Below, piece after piece: positions 1 through 8,432 of a stretch of DNA of 52,242 bases. The position numbers and the translations under genes are program-made. Numbering within the stretch: the stretch's first letter is position 1; every line of letters starts with the position of its first letter. The DNA comes from Acidobacteriota bacterium. Its GTDB lineage: Bacteria; Acidobacteriota; Terriglobia; Acidiferrales; UBA7541. The notes below the pieces were generated by a model. It worked only from the letters and a program-made list of their open reading frames with translations. It was not told where the DNA came from and ran no database searches. Location of the stretch: the NCBI GenBank assembly GCA_003225315.1, contig QHZD01000040.1:1-52242 (forward strand), read 5' to 3'.

Positions 1-113
<113 letters not shown>

Positions 114-122
114 TAAAGTAGT

Positions 123-160
123 CGTGGCTCAACCCGCTATGGTGTGCGGGTCATGCCACG
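123..160 (+). other. stem-loop just downstream of 16S rRNA
   Basis: Two stacked stems: cgtggc (123-128) pairs with gccacg (155-160), and acccgc (132-137) pairs with gcgggt (146-151), closing a small loop. Its place ten bases after the mature 3' end suits a processing or trailer structure. The role is inferred. Confidence 0.5.
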
Positions 161-369
161 CAAGCATCCCTAAGCTCTCACGGGCCGTGGGGAGGCACGC
201 TCAAGCTCTTCACGCTTCGGTGTGAACAGTGATTTACTCTCACTGCCCTTCTTCGGCTTAGGCTGAAGTCACGGTAGCTTCGGGCAGATTCTGGCAGATC
301 GTATTCGAGTTTCTCCTGAGCGTTTTTCAGCGAAGGGTCAAAGAGCAAAACAATCTGCATTTGCGACTT

Positions 370-401
370 AGGGCCGCGTGATTCTTCCGCGGCCCTTTTT
401 G
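370..401 (+). terminator. intrinsic terminator of the 16S rRNA transcript
   Basis: A perfect 8-bp GC stem, gggccgcg (371-378) with cgcggccc (388-395), is followed at once by ttttt and then gttttt. It is oriented to stop transcription coming from the 16S gene. No tRNA-like sequence lies between the 16S end and this hairpin, so the transcript seems to end here without reaching a 23S gene. Confidence 0.85.
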
Positions 402-511
402 TTTTTGGCGCGACGAAAATTACGCTAGCGAGCTTAGTTATTGAATTGTTAGGAATTCGTGGTCGGGCCATGATCGCTTGCCTCCAAAGATTCGCGAACG
501 TTGGGCGGTAT

Positions 512-1411
512 CTACTCCGACGGGTTCCTTTGAGAATGTCTGTGAGGCAGGGTTGAGTGGAAAGTCGCTTTGGAGATTGGTGCGGAAACGACGTTTCCAG
601 AGATTACCGGATGGAGTGTTATCTCAAGCTCCGAGTATTCCGTTCCGTTGGCATCGGTGCGTTCCTGTAGGACGAGGGATCTGCCGAATTCTTTGTAACC
701 TGAATCGCAAACAAACGAACCTTCGGCGTCGTCCCAATCCATCCCCAGCGCGAAGTAAGCCCGATAAGTTCCAGGGGTCAATCGCCGGATGCTAACGCGA
801 CTATGATTTCTGACATACACGCTCCGTATTGTCTGGCCTGAATCTGAGGCGACAAGGTTCAAGACCGCATCGTCGTCGGTCCCGTTAACAATTTTGAGTA
901 TTCCGTACCCTTCTGTCCGCTCCTCGTCACCCAACAAGAACCCGTTTGCCAAGCGTTGGGCATCTCTCTCCTGACAGTTTTGGGGTGGTGGTGCTAACGG
1001 TGCCTCCGAAGCAGGAGCAGGTGCGCGAGCCGAAACTACTGCTTGAGATTCTGATTTCGCGGCGGAAGCGCTAATCGTAGCAGCTTCATTTGAAGGCTGC
1101 TTCTTGCCAAAGAATTCAACGCTTACAGAAATCAGAATTGCCGTGACAACGAACGATAATAGACCTATCAGAATCCGGCGGCCAGGTCGACTGGAAATTA
1201 CCTTGGACCACAATGAGATTAGGCCACTCTTAGTGGCACGCCACGGCCATGATTTCGGAGAGTGAATGCTGGCGGAATCTAAATTAAGTTGCTTAGGCGG
1301 CAAAGCGATCAAGACAGGAGCGCCGCACCCGGCACATCTAAGCTGCCTTCCTAATTGCTCTAGGGATGCGTGATGAACGGTTCCGCACAGCTCACATTTT
1401 ACGTCAACCAT
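512..1411 (-). CDS. zinc-ribbon, single-pass membrane protein of unknown function
   Basis: The 299-residue protein opens with a zinc ribbon: Cys6-x2-Cys9 and Cys26-x2-Cys29. A low-complexity linker follows, then one hydrophobic helix at about residues 80-101 and an Ala/Pro-rich stretch to about 148. The C-terminal 150 residues look like a beta-rich globular domain with an NGTDDDA motif and a GTYRAYFALG motif, probably outside the membrane. Start is ATG at 1411. The layout (cytosolic ribbon, helix, outer domain) resembles zinc-ribbon membrane proteins of unknown role. It is not clearly in an operon; a decayed toxin-antitoxin remnant lies upstream on the same strand. Confidence 0.75.
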   Translation of the reverse strand: MVDVKCELCGTVHHASLEQLGRQLRCAGCGAPVLIALPPKQLNLDSASIHSPKSWPWRATKSGLISLWSKVISSRPGRRILIGLLSFVVTAILISVSVEFFGKKQPSNEAATISASAAKSESQAVVSARAPAPASEAPLAPPPQNCQERDAQRLANGFLLGDEERTEGYGILKIVNGTDDDAVLNLVASDSGQTIRSVYVRNHSRVSIRRLTPGTYRAYFALGMDWDDAEGSFVCDSGYKEFGRSLVLQERTDANGTEYSELEITLHPVISGNVVSAPISKATFHSTLPHRHSQRNPSE

Positions 1412-1506
1412 TACCGTCTGAAGTTATCGCCTGAATGGATTAGTCGTCAATGCCCGTGCCGTATGCTTTGCGCTTTTTGCCAAGCGTGCGGTTTATCCTT
1501 CACCTT

Positions 1507-1664
1507 TCAAGGTAGTAGATATAGCTGCATTTCCGGCATCGAGAAGTCTTTGCGGTGTCAGTTAGCGATGCGCAGCCGTGTTCAATCGCGATGGCAGCCA
1601 CAATCGTATCCGCCACAGTCAACGTGCGGCCTTTCCTGGTCCATGTATCAGGATCGACGTGTCC
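1507..1664 (-). pseudogene. vapC toxin remnant (PIN domain C-terminus only, frameshifted)
   Basis: Reading leftward from about 1664, the translation gives a typical PIN-domain C-terminus: RTLTVADTIVAAIAIEHG followed by LTDT. About 90 N-terminal residues, including the first catalytic acids, are missing. The frame then slips. Near 1549-1556 the bases read GAC ACC GC where family members usually have Asp-Asn-Arg. Adding back one A restores the frame, which then reads KDFSMPEMQLYLLP and stops at 1507-1509. Both the deletion and the one-base loss point to a dead toxin. The identification rests on motif recognition. Confidence 0.65.
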
Positions 1665-1674
1665 GGCAGCGGCT

Positions 1675-1890
1675 TCATTTTTTCGCGTTCCGCCGCTTAC
1701 TCTTGCGTTTCTTTTCGCTCTCCTGTCGGAGCTCACGGACCCACGCCGCAGCACCGCCAGCCAGCTCGGGATGATCCGTGCCTTTCCGCGGAGGAATACC
1801 GCTTTCCAGGAAACGCAATAGCTTTTTTCGCCGCACAGCTTCCTGGGCTGTCTCGTGGGGCAACAGAATATCAGCACGTTTGTCTTTCAT
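1675..1890 (-). CDS. small basic protein, probable orphan antitoxin of a dead VapC
   Basis: This 71-residue protein (ATG at 1890) has an N-terminal half with a helix (HETAQEAVRRKKLLRFLES) and a middle motif HPELAGGAAAWVRELRQESE, ending in a Lys/Arg-rich tail. It lies about 10 bases upstream of the VapC remnant in the same direction, the usual antitoxin-then-toxin order. Calling it an antitoxin depends mainly on this neighbour; I do not recognise a classical DNA-binding fold. If so, it survives without an active toxin. Confidence 0.5.
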   Translation of the reverse strand: MKDKRADILLPHETAQEAVRRKKLLRFLESGIPPRKGTDHPELAGGAAAWVRELRQESEKKRKSKRRNAKK

Positions 1891-2087
1891 AGGCTAGCAC
1901 TCACTATGCGCCTGCCCAGTGTGTCATAAGGTGTGTGCCAAGTCTTCGAGATATATTTGTCCCCTGTTCGGAGGAGCGGTGAACGATTCGCTACTCATTC
2001 CGCCATTTCGCGTTGACCACCTGACTGAGCCAACTTAAAATTGTTATTGTGTCCGTCGCGTTAATCTGAGGGAGAAAGGCCCAGCCC

Positions 2088-2573
2088 ATGCGCCGTTCCT
2101 TCGCTGTGCTTCTGTGTTCGGTCAGCCTGCTTGCTAACCCCGCTTTTGGTCAGAGTGTCGCTATTGCACCGGTCCGAGTCGCCGCAGGCGTCGTCCTAAA
2201 ATTTCATCTACAAACTCGTCTTAATCAGACTAGTGGAGATGCCGTAGACGCCCTTCCAAAAGGCACGGTCCTGGAGGTCAGAATGCTCGACTCCGTCGAT
2301 TCAGACTCTGATCGTGACGGCACTGAATTTCACGGCACGCTGGTGGTCCCTCTAGTCTCGGGAGGAGAGGTGATTATTCGTTCCGAAGCGGAAGTACGAG
2401 GCTTGCTGGTCCTTCTGAGAAGCAAAACCCATCCGGAGGGCTTCCGATATGAGCTTCTTGTTACGGGACTTACGGACCGCGGGAAATCCTATGACCTGAC
2501 GGCATCACTCAATCCTTCTTTCGTTGATCCTGCGGTTCAGCCTGAAGCGGATTCGAAGTCCGCGACGGAATAA
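2088..2573 (+). CDS. secreted beta-rich protein (VirB10/TrbI-like domain), unknown role
   Basis: 161 residues, with a Sec signal peptide (Met-Arg-Arg, hydrophobic core, cleavage near AFGQ at about residue 22). The mature part carries a pattern also seen in the proteins at 3501 and 5836: a short strand, an LDSVDSDSDRDGTEF segment, a VPL strand, a GGEVIIRSEAEVRG strand, then a regulated-length loop. This resembles the beta-barrel repeat of conjugation proteins VirB10/TrbI, but no other secretion genes lie here. It is probably a periplasmic or surface protein of unknown role. It stands alone, with about 200 bases free upstream. Confidence 0.65.
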   Translation: MRRSFAVLLCSVSLLANPAFGQSVAIAPVRVAAGVVLKFHLQTRLNQTSGDAVDALPKGTVLEVRMLDSVDSDSDRDGTEFHGTLVVPLVSGGEVIIRSEAEVRGLLVLLRSKTHPEGFRYELLVTGLTDRGKSYDLTASLNPSFVDPAVQPEADSKSATE

Positions 2574-2864
2574 ATCTCGCGTCAACCCCAGACTATTCAA
2601 CTCGCTCGGTCACGACGCCAGAGATCACCCTAATTCCATACCGGGTCTTGTAATGGTGCGTGCAGAATCTAGCCAGATTTGAAATGAATGATGAAGAGAT
2701 TTCCCGTTCTAGTACCTATTTCCCGGGAAGATTTCTATTGCCAGCCCCCCGCGTAAGCTCAATATTCGACAGAGGATGTAAGATTTTTCACGCCAACCAG
2801 TGGTCGTGGCAGATTTACTGCAAAAACAAACAGGCTCGGCCGAAAATCCTAGGAGGGTTCAAAA

Positions 2865-3236
2865 ATGAAGAATGTCGGACGAGTATTTCTTACCACTGTG
2901 GCCGGTCTAACTCTCGTTGTAGCAGTCTGGGCCTTTTCACCGCCCACGACCCACCAGGCCGCGCTTCTAAGTCTGTCAAGCAATTCCAACGCTCCACAAG
3001 AGCAATCTGTATCCGGTAAGATTGCTTCGGTGGAGAAGACTTCGTTCACTCTCACCGTGGGGCAATCGCAAACTCAGAACCTGCAGCAGGATCCAAGCAC
3101 TCCCAAGACCATGACCTTCATGATCGATAAGAATACGACCATAGATGGCAGCCTCAAAGTTGGCGCCAACGCCGATGTAACGTATCGCCAGGAAAAAGGC
3201 TCCAACCTTGCGATTAGCGTCCGCGTTACCCCGTAA
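2865..3236 (+). CDS. small secreted OB-fold-like protein (DUF5666-like)
   Basis: 123 residues. RBS aggagg at 2850-2855 and an ATG at 2865 fix the start. A hydrophobic N-terminal segment (VFLTTVAGLTLVVAVWAF) acts as a signal peptide or anchor. The mature part has the SGKIASVEKTSFTLTVG and FMIDKNTTIDGSLKVGANADVTYR pattern of small beta-barrel domains (DUF5666 and relatives), in which a 'K.G..V.V.Y' strand closes the barrel. Function is unknown; it is likely periplasmic. A strong hairpin at 3301-3336 follows. Confidence 0.7.
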   Translation: MKNVGRVFLTTVAGLTLVVAVWAFSPPTTHQAALLSLSSNSNAPQEQSVSGKIASVEKTSFTLTVGQSQTQNLQQDPSTPKTMTFMIDKNTTIDGSLKVGANADVTYRQEKGSNLAISVRVTP

Positions 3237-3300
3237 TTCGCGGACTCGTGGTTTCGCGATTGCATTTGGCGCTACTGCGCGAACAACTTCACTAATGGTT

Positions 3301-3336
3301 CCAGCGAAGGGTGGTTTTATTTACCACCCTTGCTGG
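3301..3336 (+). terminator. strong stem-loop after the secreted OB-like gene
   Basis: Fourteen pairs with a single bulged G: ccagc (3301-3305) plus aagggtggt (3307-3315) pair with accaccctt (3323-3331) plus gctgg (3332-3336), closing a tttattt loop. There is no long T run after it, so it could stop transcription weakly or protect the 3' end. Confidence 0.6.
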
Positions 3337-3500
3337 GTGCCGAAGCGTAGCATCTAGTAGTAACGGTACATCCAGATTACGCCCAGGCGGAATTTCTTAC
3401 TTCCCGATCGGAATGTATCATCAATAAACCACGTCATTTGAGTATGTTAGAAGGACATCCTCTGGCAAAAACACTGCGTTCGAAACTGCCGGAGGTGTTC

Positions 3501-4121
3501 ATGAAAGTAACCAAACGCTCCTACGGTGTGGTCGGAGGTCTGGCGGCACTGTCGCTGGCACTTGGGCTTGGCGTCGCCATGAGGGTGCGTGCAGGCAGCC
3601 GTGACGCTACGACGCTGCCGCAACACACGCCGATCCAAGTGGTTCTCGATCAGCCTGTCTCGGCGGACCGGACCAAAGCCGGTGATCGCTTCGCAGCAAC
3701 TGTTGCGCAGCCGGTCATCGTCGATGGAAACACAGTGATTCCCAAGGGCGCCCGCGTTAGCGGCGTCATCGTGGAATCACGGCATGGTGGACGAATCAAG
3801 GGAGATGCGGACCTGCGCCTCGCCCTCCACAGCGTTAGGGTGAATGGGACAAGTTATCCCATCCATACAACGGCGTTTCACCGCTCCAGCAAGGACCACA
3901 AGAAGCGAAACTTGCTGATGATTGGTGGCGGCGCCGGAACTGGCGTGCTCATCGGCGCGCTCGTCGGCGGCGGTGCAGGCGCTTTGATCGGCGGTCCAGT
4001 CGGCGCTGGCGCCGGGACTGCCACGGCGATCTTGACCAACAAGAAGGACGTCAAGCTCCCATCCGAGACGCACCTGACGTTCAAACTCTCCGAGCCGGTT
4101 TCCATCTCGGCAAAGAGCTAA
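3501..4121 (+). CDS. secreted beta-domain protein with Gly-rich hydrophobic segment
   Basis: 206 residues from ATG 3501. The in-frame upstream start at 3438 is rejected because ggaggtgttc at 3491-3500 is a good RBS for 3501. An N-terminal hydrophobic segment (residues 10-27) is a signal or anchor. The core reads VVLDQPVSADRTKAGDRFAA, then VIVDGNTVIPKGARVSGVIV: a 'must be set before, switchable' style domain shared with the proteins at 2088 and 5836. A long Gly/Ala segment (about residues 138-178) with repeated GGGAGTG, LIGALVGGGAGALIGG resembles a glycine-zipper membrane helix pair. A final strand (LTFKLSEPVSI) closes the domain. Role unknown. Confidence 0.7.
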   Translation: MKVTKRSYGVVGGLAALSLALGLGVAMRVRAGSRDATTLPQHTPIQVVLDQPVSADRTKAGDRFAATVAQPVIVDGNTVIPKGARVSGVIVESRHGGRIKGDADLRLALHSVRVNGTSYPIHTTAFHRSSKDHKKRNLLMIGGGAGTGVLIGALVGGGAGALIGGPVGAGAGTATAILTNKKDVKLPSETHLTFKLSEPVSISAKS

Positions 4122-4180
4122 CGATCACGAAGACTGTCTCTGGGCAGTCTTCCCACGCTGAAGTAATTCAGCTTCCACCT

Positions 4181-4212
4181 GGGCCCGCCGCGCTTTTCTC
4201 TGCGGCGGGCCC
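4181..4212 (+). terminator. GC-rich intrinsic-type terminator
   Basis: An 11-bp perfect stem, gggcccgccgc (4181-4191) with gcggcgggccc (4202-4212), closes gcttttctct and is followed by ggtgcatttt. A second, weaker hairpin sits just before it (gaagactg 4129-4136 with cagtcttc 4145-4152). Both lie after the secreted-protein gene ending at 4121. The remainder of the gap to 4416 shows nothing else I can name. Confidence 0.65.
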
Positions 4213-4416
4213 GGTGCATTTTGGTCATCTACTATCTCCAGCGCAGTGAACAACCTCCCGCGGAGATTCGTGAAACAATTGCAATCAATTCCAGCTGGGA
4301 GTACGCTCTGGCAGGCCTCACCCCTTCCAGGTTTGCAAATCGCTTCGATCGCTTCGTGAGGCAGGGCCCATCTCCGTGATTGCCGGTTCGCCATGATCCG
4401 GAGGAGGAGGAACCTC

Positions 4417-4869
4417 ATGTCAGCCGATGCCGAAAACAAAGCCATCATTCGGCAACTCTATGAGGAAGTTTGGAACAAACGCCGGCTCGAACTGGTGGAC
4501 GAAATCCTCTCTCCCAGTCACGCTCTCCACGATCCCAACGCCACTGGTTCGGCGGTTGGCCCTGAAGCGTACAAACGCCTAGTCACGCGTTTTATCACTG
4601 CCTTTCCTGATCTGCGATTTATCATCGAAGACTCTTTTGGTGAAAATGAAAAGCTGGCCATTGCGTGGACTATTTCCGGCACTCACAAGGGCGAATTCAT
4701 GGGAATCCCCGCCACGAACAAGAAAGTGTCCGTAGACGGAATCACAATCATCCACACCGTGAATGCCAAGGTCATGGATTCCTACGTCAGCTGGGATGTT
4801 TGGGGACTGATGCATCAGCTTGGCGTCGTTCCCGCCTTTGGAGAGCCGAAGGGCGTGGCCGCTCGCTGA
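4417..4869 (+). CDS. SnoaL-like ester cyclase family protein
   Basis: 150 residues from ATG 4417, preceded by the strong RBS gaggaggagg at 4401-4410. The sequence has the SnoaL/NTF2-like pattern: an N-terminal helix (NKAIIRQLYEEVWNKRRLE), an FPDLRFIIED strand, a TISGTHKGEFMGIPATNKKV strand pair and a final DSYVSWDVWGLMHQLG. Family members bind small hydrophobic molecules in a cone-shaped pocket, and some are polyketide cyclases; most environmental copies have no known substrate. Cytosolic, no signal peptide. Confidence 0.8.
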   Translation: MSADAENKAIIRQLYEEVWNKRRLELVDEILSPSHALHDPNATGSAVGPEAYKRLVTRFITAFPDLRFIIEDSFGENEKLAIAWTISGTHKGEFMGIPATNKKVSVDGITIIHTVNAKVMDSYVSWDVWGLMHQLGVVPAFGEPKGVAAR

Positions 4870-4980
4870 TCAGGGGCTTCAAGTAGTTGAAGACTCACTC
4901 TTCGCAAGTGACTGACCCCACCTTCCCAAATTGAAACGATTTCCAGTTTTCCCGCACTACGCTAAAGGAAGGAGTACATC

Positions 4981-5190
4981 ATGGCGGGAAAGGTTTCTCT
5001 CGTGCTCGACGCCATTTACGACATTTTGATTATGGACGCCGACGGTCAGCGCCTCGAATTGGAGAGTTATAAGGACTTAGAGACGGCCCGGCGGCGGCTC
5101 CCAGCGCTTGCTGCCCAGTACCCCGGCACGAAAGTCGCGCTCTGGAATCGGCACACGCGAGTCATCCTGGCCGAGAGCGAGGGTTATTGA
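4981..5190 (+). CDS. small conserved protein, paralogue of the gene at 46226-46429
   Basis: 69 residues, ATG at 4981 after RBS aaggag. The pattern Tyr-Asp-Ile-(Leu/Phe), then a short loop, E..KDLETARRRLPALAAQYPG and a C-terminal strand (KVALWNRHTRVIL) matches the small protein at 46226-46429 (YDIFRKD..., VQDLETASLRVRELAARSPG, YFVFSQG). Both probably fold as strand-helix-strand domains. Function unknown. Confidence 0.65.
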   Translation: MAGKVSLVLDAIYDILIMDADGQRLELESYKDLETARRRLPALAAQYPGTKVALWNRHTRVILAESEGY

Positions 5191-5366
5191 ATCCGCGGCG
5201 CACCTAGATTTCCGGCACCGCACGTTTCCAGGACTGTTCTTGCGCTGGCGACTTCCGATTTCTTCGATTTGAACGATTGAATCTTTCGATGCCATCTCAA
5301 GCGAATTTCGAGGAGATGGCGTTCCATTAATTGTAAAATGGGAGCAGCAGTCGAAAGGGGAAGAGC

Positions 5367-5591
5367 ATGTCCAAGAATGGGAAGAGTTCCTCGCCAACCG
5401 TGAAAAAGCCGCGGGCAGCTGAAGTGCGTCCGACTAGGGAAGAAATCGCGTTGCGCGCCTACCAAATCTATTTGGAGCGCAGCGGCGCACCCGGAAATGC
5501 GCTTGAGGACTGGACCCGCGCGGAGCGCGAGTTGCTTGAAGAATCCGGCAAGCCTCGCCGCAAGCCCGGGCCGAAATTGGTCGCCGCTTAA
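5367..5591 (+). CDS. DUF2934 domain protein
   Basis: 74 residues, ATG 5367 preceded by aaaggggaag. The centre (about residues 25-55) is the DUF2934 signature: RAYQIYLERSGAPGNALEDWTRAERELLEE. Lys/Arg-rich tails flank it. The domain is common in Acidobacteriota and Proteobacteria; no biochemical role is established. It stands alone. Confidence 0.85.
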   Translation: MSKNGKSSSPTVKKPRAAEVRPTREEIALRAYQIYLERSGAPGNALEDWTRAERELLEESGKPRRKPGPKLVAA

Positions 5592-5835
5592 GCGTGCCGG
5601 ATTCCAGCTGCCGGCGATATTCCAAGGCCAGCGTAGCGCGGCCACCTCCGGCCGCCGCCTCCTTGTGCCACACCTGGCGCGTGTCCTGCAATTTGCCTCC
5701 AAATCCGAGAATAGTTAGTCTCGAACATATTTGCGAGAGCTGCCTTCGGTGCCTCATGAGTCGAAATTGCGCAGAAATGTTCTCGCATCTGTGTATATAC
5801 TTCGGTTAAGGCAGCCATCTCTTGGAGGTGGATAC

Positions 5836-6576
5836 ATGCAATCCCTCTCAAACTCCCTACTCTCCGCGTTTCTGTTCTTCTCGACTTGTACTGCTGATTC
5901 ACTCCCTGCACCAACCGCCGTGCCGCCAACCCCTGCTAGCAAGATCCAGCAGTTCGCGGCCCCGTCCTCCCAAGAGCCTGCGGCAGCTTCCCAGTCCAGT
6001 CCATCGGGACCAGCTCAGCCGAAATCCGCGCCAGGATTTGCATTTGGACTCGAAGAGGGCACGCCCGTCCCGCTGAAGCTTGCCCGCGAGCTTTCCTCCG
6101 CCAAAGAAGCCCCCGGCAATAGGGTAGATTTTGAGGTGGCGGAAGACATCAAAGTGAACGGCCTAGTGGTGATCCCGAAGGGAGAAATGGCCTGGGGCAC
6201 AATTGTGGATGCAAAGCCGAGACGGCGCCTGGGCCGGGCCGGCAAACTCGACGTGCGCATCGACGAAGTGCGTCTCGCAGACGGAGAACGCATCCCTCTG
6301 CGAGCCTCTCAGGAATCCAAAGGCAAGGGACGCTCCGGGGCGATGACGGGCGCTATCATTGCCAGTGGCGTTCTCTTTTTTCCAGCTGCACCCCTGTTTC
6401 TTTTCATACATGGCAAGGATGTGGTCATCGCCAAAGGGGCACCTGTTACTGCCTATATCGATCAGAACACTGCGCTCGACCGGTCAAAATTCGAAGCACT
6501 GCCTGCTGCACCTTCTGACCGCCCCGCAGTCCGGCCGGCCACACCTCCGTCCGCTTCAGCCAAGTCCGTTGAATGA
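5836..6576 (+). CDS. secreted beta-domain protein (third paralogue in the window)
   Basis: 246 residues from ATG 5836, with RBS ggagg at 5824-5828; an upstream in-frame start at 5731 has no such signal. The signal peptide runs to about residue 21. A Pro/Ala/Ser-rich linker leads to the shared domain: GTPVPLKLARELSSAKEAPG, then VDFEVAEDIKVNGLVVIPKG and an RLADGERIPLRAS strand. A hydrophobic stretch (GAIIASGVLFFPAAPLFLF) may lie in the membrane, and a VIAKGAPVTAYIDQ strand closes the fold. This is the clearest copy of the domain also present at 2088 and 3501. Role unknown; probably cell envelope. Confidence 0.7.
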   Translation: MQSLSNSLLSAFLFFSTCTADSLPAPTAVPPTPASKIQQFAAPSSQEPAAASQSSPSGPAQPKSAPGFAFGLEEGTPVPLKLARELSSAKEAPGNRVDFEVAEDIKVNGLVVIPKGEMAWGTIVDAKPRRRLGRAGKLDVRIDEVRLADGERIPLRASQESKGKGRSGAMTGAIIASGVLFFPAAPLFLFIHGKDVVIAKGAPVTAYIDQNTALDRSKFEALPAAPSDRPAVRPATPPSASAKSVE

Positions 6577-6712
6577 GCCGTGCTCTCCTCTTTGCGCTCT
6601 TTACACGCTGTTACCTTACACCTCGGCCTGTCCCTAAGTTCAGGTATAACCGCAAAGGCAATTCAGACCATTGCTTCCGCTGTTTCCTCACCAACGATTC
6701 TAGAATCAAGGA

Positions 6713-8422
6713 ATGACCCAGCCTTCCAAAGGCGCCGCCGCTTTCCTGACGCTTTTTGGACTGTCGTTTCTATGCGGGGGCCTCGCCTCCGCTTACGCGC
6801 AGCTGGTCAGCCACAGGAATTTCGATACGTTCCAACTCGCCCTCGGCATCATGGTCGCCTCGGTTTTTGCTTTCATTGGTGGCGGGCTCATCTATGCAGC
6901 CTTCCGGGGATACGCGCTCTTAAAGCAACAGGCTGCCCGCATGGAAGGAAATCCACTCTCCCCCTGGTTGTGGCGGACGGATTGGGCCTCGCGCCGGGCG
7001 GAAAGCCGAAACAAGAAGAGCGAAATCAACTATTGGGTGATCTGCATTTTATGCAACATGATCACGCTTCCCGTGGCTGCGAATCTCGTTCCGAAGATGG
7101 TTCGTGCGAACGATCCTCGCGTATTCTTAGTTCTCGGTTTTTCGTCACTCGGCTTGATTCTTCTTGTAAACGCCCTGCGCGCCACGATTCGCCACCGGCG
7201 CTTCGGCGACACTTACATTGAGTTCGATGCGCTTCCGTTCTTACCGGGCGAAAAAGTGAGTGGAAGGATTCACCTGAAATTCGAAACTCGCGCGGAGCAC
7301 GGCGTCGATCTAAAGCTCTCTTGCGTGCGCAAAATCGTCACTGGATCAGGCGACAGCCGCAGCACCAGTAAAGTCGTTCTCTGGGAGGCGGATCAGAATG
7401 TTCCCGCCGGGGCCGTGCAGCCAGGGCCGCTTGGCCTTGCCATTCCCGTGGAATTTTCAGTCCCCGCAGACAGTTTGGTAACCAATCTCGACAATCCGAA
7501 TGACCAAGTTCTTTGGATACTCCACGCGCAGGCGGACGTGCCCGGGGTGGATTACTCTGACGATTTTGAAATTCCCGTTTTTCGCGGCACAACTTCGTCC
7601 GCACCGGCCAGTAATTTCGGAATGCGAATTACAAGTGGAGCGGACACTCTCGCTTTTCCTGCATCGCAGCCCACGGAGACAGATTCCAACGACGTCCCGC
7701 AGCCCGCGCATATCAAGGCCGTCGTTTCGCCGAGTTCCGGCGGCACCGAATTCTATTTTCCGCCGTTGCGGAATCCCAGCCGCGCACTGATTCTGCTCGT
7801 TGTCACCGTGGTCTGGAGCGCGGTGATTTACCTGATGTACCAGAAACATGCGCCGATGTTGTTTTTTGTTCTTTTCGGCCTGACGGACGTACTGATCATC
7901 GCGGGCTTTCTGCACACTACGTTTGGCAGTTCGCTTATTAGCGTCCGCAGCGGAGAGATTCTTTCGCGCCGGGGAATCCTCGGCCTGGGGCGCGCCCGCA
8001 CAATCCAAGTTTCCGAAGTGGTTTCCATTCTGCCGGTGGTCAGCATGCAGCAAGGCGGCAGTTCGGACAACGCGCTGCACGCGATTCGAATGCGATTGAA
8101 GGATGGCAGAAAAATCAGGCTGGCTGACGAAATCGCCAGCCGACAGGAAGCGCGCTGGGTGGTATCGCAGATCGAAACATTGTCCGGCTTGAAACTGGAC
8201 ACGCATGTGGAAGTGGATCTGCCGCTCGGTGTGCCTGTTACACCCATCCTGCAAGAGCCAGGGCAGACGTTCACTCAGGCACGGCCGAGCACGTCGACGG
8301 CGACATCCCTCGGCGTGTTCTTTGTGATGGTGTTCGGTATGTTCGGTTTTCATGGCTTGGCGGATGTCGTCGTTCACTTCCCGCATAAGCAACTCGCGGA
8401 CGGAAGCAGCAGCTCCTGTTAA
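6713..8422 (+). CDS. multi-pass membrane protein with large beta-rich soluble domain
   Basis: 569 residues. Hydrophobic helices lie near residues 8-28, 41-62, 106-125 and 136-155. A soluble beta-rich region follows (about 160-350) with FLPGEKVSGRIHL and IPVEFSVPAD strands that recall arrestin-like or immunoglobulin sandwiches. Two more helices (about 358-403), a basic region and a last helix near 535-556 close it. I do not recognise a characterised family. The next gene starts 10 bases after its stop, so the two may be co-transcribed. The start codon choice is uncertain because the RBS is weak. Confidence 0.7.
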   Translation: MTQPSKGAAAFLTLFGLSFLCGGLASAYAQLVSHRNFDTFQLALGIMVASVFAFIGGGLIYAAFRGYALLKQQAARMEGNPLSPWLWRTDWASRRAESRNKKSEINYWVICILCNMITLPVAANLVPKMVRANDPRVFLVLGFSSLGLILLVNALRATIRHRRFGDTYIEFDALPFLPGEKVSGRIHLKFETRAEHGVDLKLSCVRKIVTGSGDSRSTSKVVLWEADQNVPAGAVQPGPLGLAIPVEFSVPADSLVTNLDNPNDQVLWILHAQADVPGVDYSDDFEIPVFRGTTSSAPASNFGMRITSGADTLAFPASQPTETDSNDVPQPAHIKAVVSPSSGGTEFYFPPLRNPSRALILLVVTVVWSAVIYLMYQKHAPMLFFVLFGLTDVLIIAGFLHTTFGSSLISVRSGEILSRRGILGLGRARTIQVSEVVSILPVVSMQQGGSSDNALHAIRMRLKDGRKIRLADEIASRQEARWVVSQIETLSGLKLDTHVEVDLPLGVPVTPILQEPGQTFTQARPSTSTATSLGVFFVMVFGMFGFHGLADVVVHFPHKQLADGSSSSC

Positions 8423-8432
8423 GCGGCCAGTG

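Noticed and set aside
178-471. Open frame on the reverse strand after the 16S gene
   Set aside because: It runs through the 16S trailer and terminator hairpin, is rich in Ser/Arg and has no family motif.
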